A DNA stretch of 64,000 bases. Origin: Brevipalpus yothersi. Taxonomy: Eukaryota; Arthropoda; Arachnida; Trombidiformes; Tenuipalpidae. The stretch lies in the NCBI GenBank assembly GCA_003956705.1, contig QZCP01000165.1, positions 1 through 64,000 on the forward strand, given 5' to 3'. Both the position numbers and the translations under genes were made by a program. Below are positions 58,324 through 64,000 of the stretch, one piece after another. The first letter of the stretch is position 1, and every line of letters starts with the position of its first letter. The notes beneath the pieces are model-generated. The model had not been told where the DNA came from. It saw nothing but the letters and a program-made list of their open reading frames with translations, and did not search any database.

Positions 58324-59278
58324 TTTTATAAGACCTAATTAAGTGTGAACTCGAACACTGAGCTTTCAAGATCTAATGGTCATGCACTTCTCTGGGAGCT
58401 CTCGATGCTCTCTCCCAAGATATGTGTAATCGATGTGAGAGCTATTGAATTAATTAAATTATCAATTAATTTATTCATTTTGGTTGAAGAAAAAAATGTG
58501 AGAAAAGGTATAAAATTGTCAAAATTTTTTTTAGAAGAAAATTCTTTTCAACTTTAATAAAACTCAAGATTTCATGAAAATCGGGGATGAAAAAATTTTT
58601 GCCAGAATTAAATTGTTTACGATGGAAAAAATTATCTCGATGAGCATCAAACAACCATAATTCTGGTGCAGACAATCGCACCAGCAACGTCATCTGCACC
58701 AGAAAGACCAGAGACACCTAGTTGTTGGTCATCTACTTCAACCAGCTCATTTTATTGTGCTTACGATCATGGAAGTTTTGAAGAAGTTTATGTTCATACT
58801 CAAAAATTCACGGTCCAAGTTGTGGGAAATATTATCATTAGGATGGTTTGAATAATACCAACGGTTTTCCGAAATTTGGTGTAAGCTGAAGTTTCTCCTG
58901 AAAATAAGTGAATGGACAACTCTGTTCAATTGGCAAGCAGAATTTCGGTTCAAACAGAAACAGCACCAGACGAGTACTATGAAGGAAAAACGAAACGTTC
59001 ATATATTGATGAACTTGTCCTCTGGACTCGACACTTAGGTCAATATTTGGAATCTAACAAAATATTTTCCATACTATTTGGGTTGGCTAATTAATATCAT
59101 TCATGTCTTATCCGAAAAAATTGAGGTCCAAATTCATCTGGTTCTCTACCTACAAGCAAAAAGAAGAGGAGATCATTTATTACCAAACCGATTGAATCTA
59201 CAACATGTCAGGGTGATTCAATTCGATTATTCTTCAAAAACCGCTGAGAGGGTAGAATAAGATCTGTTATATTCATCT
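58324..59278. other. Intergenic, no gene seen
   Basis: Several short open frames on both strands (for example 58666-58851, +) without motifs or shared structure with neighbours. Confidence 0.45.
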
Positions 59279-59683
59279 CTATTCTTGGAAAGATTCGTAG
59301 AAATTGTAAGCTTGATCGTAGATGTTCACAATTTCGGTGTAAAAATTATTTGAATTTTCAGGAATAGCTTTCACTTTCTCCTTCAATTCCTCCGATTTTT
59401 CTCTGAAGCCTAGCCAAGCTTGACCCCACTTGTCCAGTTGAAGCCAAGTATGAGCTTTCTGGACAATCGGTTTCTCCGAATCAACATTCAAGAAAGCATC
59501 AGCTTTCATCTTGTTTGCTGTTTCATCCAACGCGATTTGCCAATCATCATCTGATGGAGAGAGTATAAACAATCAATGGACTCAATTGACATACAGGTAT
59601 CGAAAATACACTATACCTCCATTGACTGCGATGAACAAAATCGCAAATAGGCCGAAGGTGAAGAGAGCAATTTTCGGTACCAT
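59279..59683 (-). CDS. Short secreted protein family, member 4
   Basis: Exons complement 59617-59683 and 59279-59550; 112 residues. Signal peptide MVPKIALFTFGLFAILFIA. Mature part: DDDWQIALDETANKMKADAF, EKPIVQKAHTWLQLDKWG, EELKEKVKAIPEN, ending YNFYESFQE. Intact counterpart of the broken copy at 63.4-63.8 kb. Coding and flanking DNA are both shared with that copy, including GGTGATCGAAATGATGCCTG in the upstream region, so the two arose by a recent duplication of at least 0.6 kb. Confidence 0.83.
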
Positions 59684-60647
59684 TTCGAGATGAAGTTGAT
59701 AAAGAGTTTGATAAGCATAGAAGGTGATCGAAATGATGCCTGTTTCCACAAGCCTCATCATTTTTCTGATGAGCTTTTGCTGCCGTCTTTTATGAAATTA
59801 TAGAAAAAAATGAAAATCATTTTCCAAGTTGTGATGATTTTTGCCCAATCTATAGGAAATGTTTTTAGGAGGACCTAAACTCATGATATTCGAAAGAAAG
59901 TCATCAAAAAATCATTTACACATTCATTTGTATTTAGAAAATGGAAAAGCTAGTGAATTTGATAGAATCAATGAGAAGTTTTGTCAAAAAGCTCACAGTC
60001 GTAAGAGAATTGATCTTATTCATTTTGAGAAGATTTCAGAGATTTCAATTATGATATATTAAATCGCGGATATTTTACTAAATAAGAGCTGCAAAGACTC
60101 TATTGGCATAGAGTGATTTTTATCAATAGCTTTGCTTCTTTCATATAATCTTATGATACAAGCTGATTTCGTGTTTTTTAAGAGATGAAACAATCAATAA
60201 ACTCTACGAGGACATGATATAATTATAGAATCTCGACCTCAAGACTGTATTTATCGAATGCTGGTTAATAACTGTCTCCGTTTCATCCTGAATGAATTTC
60301 ATTGCAACTCACCGCTTCAGTCAATTCCTCTAAACACAAAAAATCGAATTGAAAATCAAATGAAATCGAATACAGCGTGATAATGTAGGTATTCACAATA
60401 TGCATATCATTCATGGGAACACAATTTATCAAGTGGACGATAAACACTGGTGTTGAAGAAAACTTTTCTTTAACTTTACTGATGTCTAATACGAAGCTTC
60501 ATTGTTCTCTGCTTGTCAAGTTGCCCTTGCCTTCATAACTGTCCAGTTCTCGAGCTACCAGCCATAGAGTCGAATTTTATGAACACATCTTCTCCAGTAA
60601 TACATTTTTAGCATGATACAAAATGATAAGAGTACCCTCCATTCATC
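59684..60647. other. Intergenic, left part duplicated at 63812-64000
   Basis: The upstream flank of member 4 (to about 59870) reappears at the right edge of the window. The frame 59859-60062 (+) lacks support. Confidence 0.5.
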
Positions 60648-62299
60648 TCAAGGAGAATTAGATTGAGAGCAATTTCCACTAGTAGGTACCATGGAAAAAT
60701 CAGTTCCAGTAGTACATGTTGTTATGTTATATCCAGTATTAGGATTTTTTTTCTGACCAAAAAGCTTCTCACAAGCATATGGTAAAGTTGCTGATAGGAA
60801 AATTAATACTATTGAGATTATACCAATATAGTAGGCATAGTTCATTGGATTGTTCTCGATCAATGGTCCAGCGATAGCTGAATGGATTGAATCCCCTAAT
60901 ATTCCAATTCCAAAAATTAAAGAGGTTTGTTGGCTTGTGAGTGAAAAGCATCTACTCATTTTGACAAAAGCTACTGGAAATACAGGACTGAACCCAGCAC
61001 CGAGCAGTATTGACGTAGCCCATAAACATATCGAGCTTGTAGTTATAAATCCTATCACTACAATTGTACCAGCTACAGCCATGATGAGGAACATATAGAA
61101 TACCGAGTTCTCACTCAACAGCATCGTAAGACCAACGAAAATTAGTCTTGTGACTGAGAATGAGGTCCAGTATGTCGAGGCAATCAAAGCTGCTACTCTT
61201 TTCTCTATCTTCAAGGAAGATTTGAGGCCAAATGCTTGAACATAACTGCCTGTAAAAATTTTGATGAATTCATTATCTCCAAGATTGATAAATGGCCGAC
61301 TGTACTTACACACTAGGCTATTGATCGCAAGGAAAGCATGAAGTATTGCACTGACCCAGAGAACAGTCAAATTTATTTTCCAAATTGGGTGCTGGGGTAG
61401 AGGATCTGTTAGATTGGATTTATTCAGACCATCTTCTTGCAATTCAGCATCAGATTTATCAGTTTTTTTCTTAATTGCCTCAGCAAAAATATTGGGACTC
61501 TTGAAATAGTAGTAAAAAAAACAAAATCCTACAACAACAGATGCTCCACCACAAACGAAGAAGGGACATATCAGCTGAACATCGTGCTGGCTGTACATCT
61601 CTTTGTGGGCATCAGGATTATCCATAGCATGCTCTGGAATCGGAAGTAGAAAATGCCTAACGAAGGCTGGACATGAGAGTGCACCAAGTCCAAAAAACAT
61701 TTGCATCATTTGAATCGCATTCCCCACTTTTTCGGTGTCCCAAATTAAAGTTATGGCGATGTGGCTATCTATTACAGTGAGAAAATCAAGAGTTATCTAA
61801 TTGAAAGATTATCAACGAGAAAGGCCCGTTTTTACACTCACATAAATCATATACTGCATTTCCTATCCCAGAAAGAAATAGAAGAATGGCCACAATGTTG
61901 AAATCATAGATCAGAGGTGTGATGAGAATAGCAATACCAGAGGAGGCAACCCCAATGCCCATGGCAACATAAATGTTGACATACTTATTTAAGAGGCCAA
62001 CTTTCTCGGAGAGATCATATTCGATTGAGAAGTTAATCTCACATTATAACTCACTGCAGAGGTATATTGTGCAGAAAAATAGCTAGCTCACCTGATAAGG
62101 ACCCAAAGCAATGTCCAGCCGATGCTGCAGAAACTAAACGTGAGATGGTTGCGAAATCCTGTTGGAGTTGAATTTGAAGGTCCAAGAGAGTTGAGCCAAT
62201 GATGATTGATCGACAAGCGAATAGAAAGAATGACAAACAGAACAACATTGTTGCGATTATCTCAGTCCGATAATTCAGTAAGCTCCCCATGGAGCCCAT
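60648..62299 (-). CDS. MFS sugar transporter, sodium-dependent glucose transporter 1-like
   Basis: Four exons, complement 62092-62299, 61842-62000, 61310-61768 and 60648-61249; 475 residues, normal for this MFS branch, with 12 spans expected. The first span region reads FACRSIIIGSTLLDLQIQLQ, resembling the G-P-T-L-L-D-L motif of NaGLT1/MFSD4 proteins. TM2 is restored by splicing (GHCFGSLS-VGLLNKYVNIY). Later segments include GLGALSCPAF, TYWTSFSVTRLIFVGL and GAGFSPVFPVAF. The first intron must use an AAG acceptor at 62001 to keep frame. The third intron (61250-61309) is 60 bp, in frame and free of stops, so only motif continuity argues for its removal. ATG 62299 (MGSMGS) is the likely start. 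Predicted to carry hexose or another small solute across the plasma membrane; substrate not provable. Confidence 0.83.
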
Positions 62300-63403
62300 T
62301 TTCGAGTTTTCTGGATTCCAATCTTGTTGCTGATTTAAAATTCCTGAGAAGTTTATCAATCAAAGTTATACAAGAGGTTTTTCACCATTCCAACTCTCGG
62401 AGCAGTAACGCTAATCATACTGCCAGCACCTATCAGCCAGAAAATTCTCATATAAGTTCTTTTCATTGTATATTTATCAACTCATGCCTGTCTTCACATG
62501 ACCTTTCAATTTTATTGTTGATGAATGCAAAAAAGCACATTTTCTGAAAGAGAAACACAAAATCCTTGATCTGTATAATCACTTTTCCCCAGTTCATACA
62601 TTTGTTACTAACTCGTTGAATGAAGAGTTTTCAAGCGTCCGATCGGTAACAAATCGAATCTCATCTAGATTTGAAGTTCATGCACTCTGGTTCTGATGAC
62701 TTGAATTCTTGGATTTGCTGTATCACCAAGCTCAAAGCCTGATACCAAATTTGCTAGCTTCGATGTTGCCTGAAGCTTATACTCATCTCGACAGTGTTCC
62801 TTGTTGAATCGGCATCTGACGTTTTCGAGTTTTCTTTGCATCAAATCTGAGTTGGGAATTTACTCAAAAAATGTCGATTTGGCAATTTTAATTAGAATTT
62901 GATGATAGGGTGTAAAAATTTATCAAAAATCATAGTTGAAAATCTAACCAATTGATCCCTGATTGGGATAAAATAACAATGCACAAATGATTGACTGATA
63001 AAATGATATACTCCCCATTTAGAAAATATTATTAGAGACTTTCAATTCGAATTGTGAAAAATGAGAACATTTTCTTTTCTTAGCCATTCCCTAAAAGTGT
63101 TCAAGCAAAAACAAAAAAAAAACGAGATGAGTTATACAAAAAGGCTCATCTATTGATAACGTTGCTCATCCGATGCTTGAGTTAATGTTTTGAGACCAAC
63201 AGAATATTTTTGGTGCTATTTAGGTTAGTCATTAATTTTATGCATGTATGTGTACAGTTCTCTTATTTCGATGCCTTTTTCTCACCAGAGAAAATTTGGC
63301 GCGAAGATCACCCAAGCAAACACAAGATCATTTATTACACCTATTACATGTTAAAATGGTTGATTTTGAACATCTCTCGATGATAAAATCCATTCAATTT
63401 ATT
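62300..63403. other. Intergenic, no secure gene
   Basis: Upstream of the transporter a small minus-strand frame (about 62384-62467, MKRTYMRIFWLIGAGSM) could be a leader exon, but its donor phase does not fit the next exon, so it is not called. The rest appears non-coding. Confidence 0.45.
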
Positions 63404-63811
63404 TCATTCGTATTCTTGGAGAAATTCATAAAAATTGTAAGCTTGATCGTAGATGTTCACAATTTCGATGCAAAAATTATTCGAATTTTCAGAAATAGCT
63501 TGCACTTGCTAATTCAATTCCTCCGATTTTTCCCTGAAGCTTGGCCAAGCTTCATCCCACTTATCTAGCTGAAGCCAAGTATGAGCTTTCTGGACAATCG
63601 GTTTCTCCGAATCAACATTCAAGAAAGCATCAGCTTTCATCTTGTTTGCTGTTTCATCCAACACGATTTGCCAATCATCATCTGATGGAGAGAGCATAAA
63701 CAATTAATGAACCCAATTTACATATGAATATAAAAAAACACTACGTCCATTGACTGCGATGAGCAAAACTGCAAATAGGCCAGAGGTGGAGATAACAACT
63801 TTCGGTACCAT
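63404..63811 (-). pseudogene. Short secreted protein family, broken copy 5
   Basis: Same two-exon plan and about 90 percent alike to member 4 by eye. Exon 1 starts at ATG 63811 (MVPKVVISTSGLF). Exon 2 is open through EKPIVQKAHTWLQLDKWDEA to EELN and then meets a TAG at about 63509, where member 4 has a Glu codon. The frame resumes beyond it (QAISENSNNF to YEFLQEYE) and ends at 63404. The stop would remove the last third of the mature protein. A truncated product is possible, but a pseudogene is more likely. Confidence 0.82.
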
Positions 63812-64000
63812 TTTGAGATGCAGTTAGTAAATTGGATAAGCATAAAAGGTGATCGAAATGATGCCTGTTTTCCCAATCCTCATCGATGATCTTTTTTCTG
63901 GTGAGCTTTTGCTGCCGTCTTCTATGAAATTATAAAAAAAAATCAAGCTAATTTACCAAGTTTTGAGGATTTTTGTCTTATAAATAGGAAACGTTACCAG
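63812..64000. repeat. Duplicated flank of copy 5
   Basis: Matches 59684-59870 (upstream of member 4), including TGAGCTTTTGCTGCCGTCTT. It continues to the window edge, so the duplication is larger than seen here. Confidence 0.8.

Noticed and set aside
58666..59260. Three plus-strand frames near 58.7-59.3 kb
   Set aside because: Short, without shared motifs, and not flanked by plausible splice sites that join them.
62384..62467. Upstream coding exon for the MFS transporter
   Set aside because: The donor phase does not fit the next exon, and the first membrane span is complete without it.
1..64000. CRISPR arrays, operons, bacterial promoters, tRNA or rRNA genes
   Set aside because: The window is eukaryotic; no regularly spaced repeat array was seen and no convincing tRNA cloverleaf was noticed, though a covariance search could not be run.

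Overview
This 64 kb window is nuclear DNA of an animal. It is AT-rich, its protein-coding genes are split by very short GT-AG introns (mostly 54-75 bp), and it carries eukaryotic transposable elements. Three things point to a plant-feeding mite of the Tetranychus type: a large tandem array of chelicerate-style gustatory receptor genes, a cathepsin B and legumain pair, and a set of short secreted proteins. The species assignment is an inference from gene content; nothing in the sequence proves it.

Layout. At 1-524 is the 3' end of a kynureninase gene (+). From about 2.1 to 5.1 kb and again from 11.3 to 15.4 kb lie two copies of one long dispersed repeat. Comparing the copies exposes later insertions with target-site duplications, including a 1,908 bp element (11658-13565) that carries a Ulp1-like protease plus PHD-finger gene. 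Between the two copies sit a cathepsin B-like gene (+) and a legumain-like gene (-), which converge. Both have lost their catalytic cysteine and look like inactive paralogues. A hAT-type MITE (9416-9766) and a 54-bp-arm palindrome (10918-11048) follow.

From 16.0 to 55.9 kb there is a one-strand (-) array of gustatory receptor (7tm_7-type) genes. Eleven look intact and six are pseudogenes or relics. Each intact gene has the same three-exon plan: about 330 codons carrying six membrane spans, then a 53-54 codon exon, then a 20-25 codon exon, with phase-0 introns of 55-73 bp. Part of the array (34.3-39.9 and 41.6-46.8 kb) is a segmental duplication of a two-receptor unit. The array is interrupted by a young Ty3/gypsy-type LTR retrotransposon (22474-26901, identical LTRs, one open gag-pol frame), a pogo/Tigger transposase relic inside a receptor pseudogene, one short secreted protein gene, and a beta-1,3-galactosyltransferase-like gene on the opposite strand.

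From 56.7 kb to the end there are three further intact short secreted protein genes of the same family, one recently duplicated broken copy at the right edge, and a four-exon major facilitator sugar transporter gene resembling sodium-dependent glucose transporter 1.

Taken together this is a fast-evolving accessory region of taste receptors, inactive digestive-protease paralogues and short secreted proteins, flanked by two ordinary metabolic or transport genes. All annotation is by eye from reading frames, splice signals and remembered family motifs; no database search was run.
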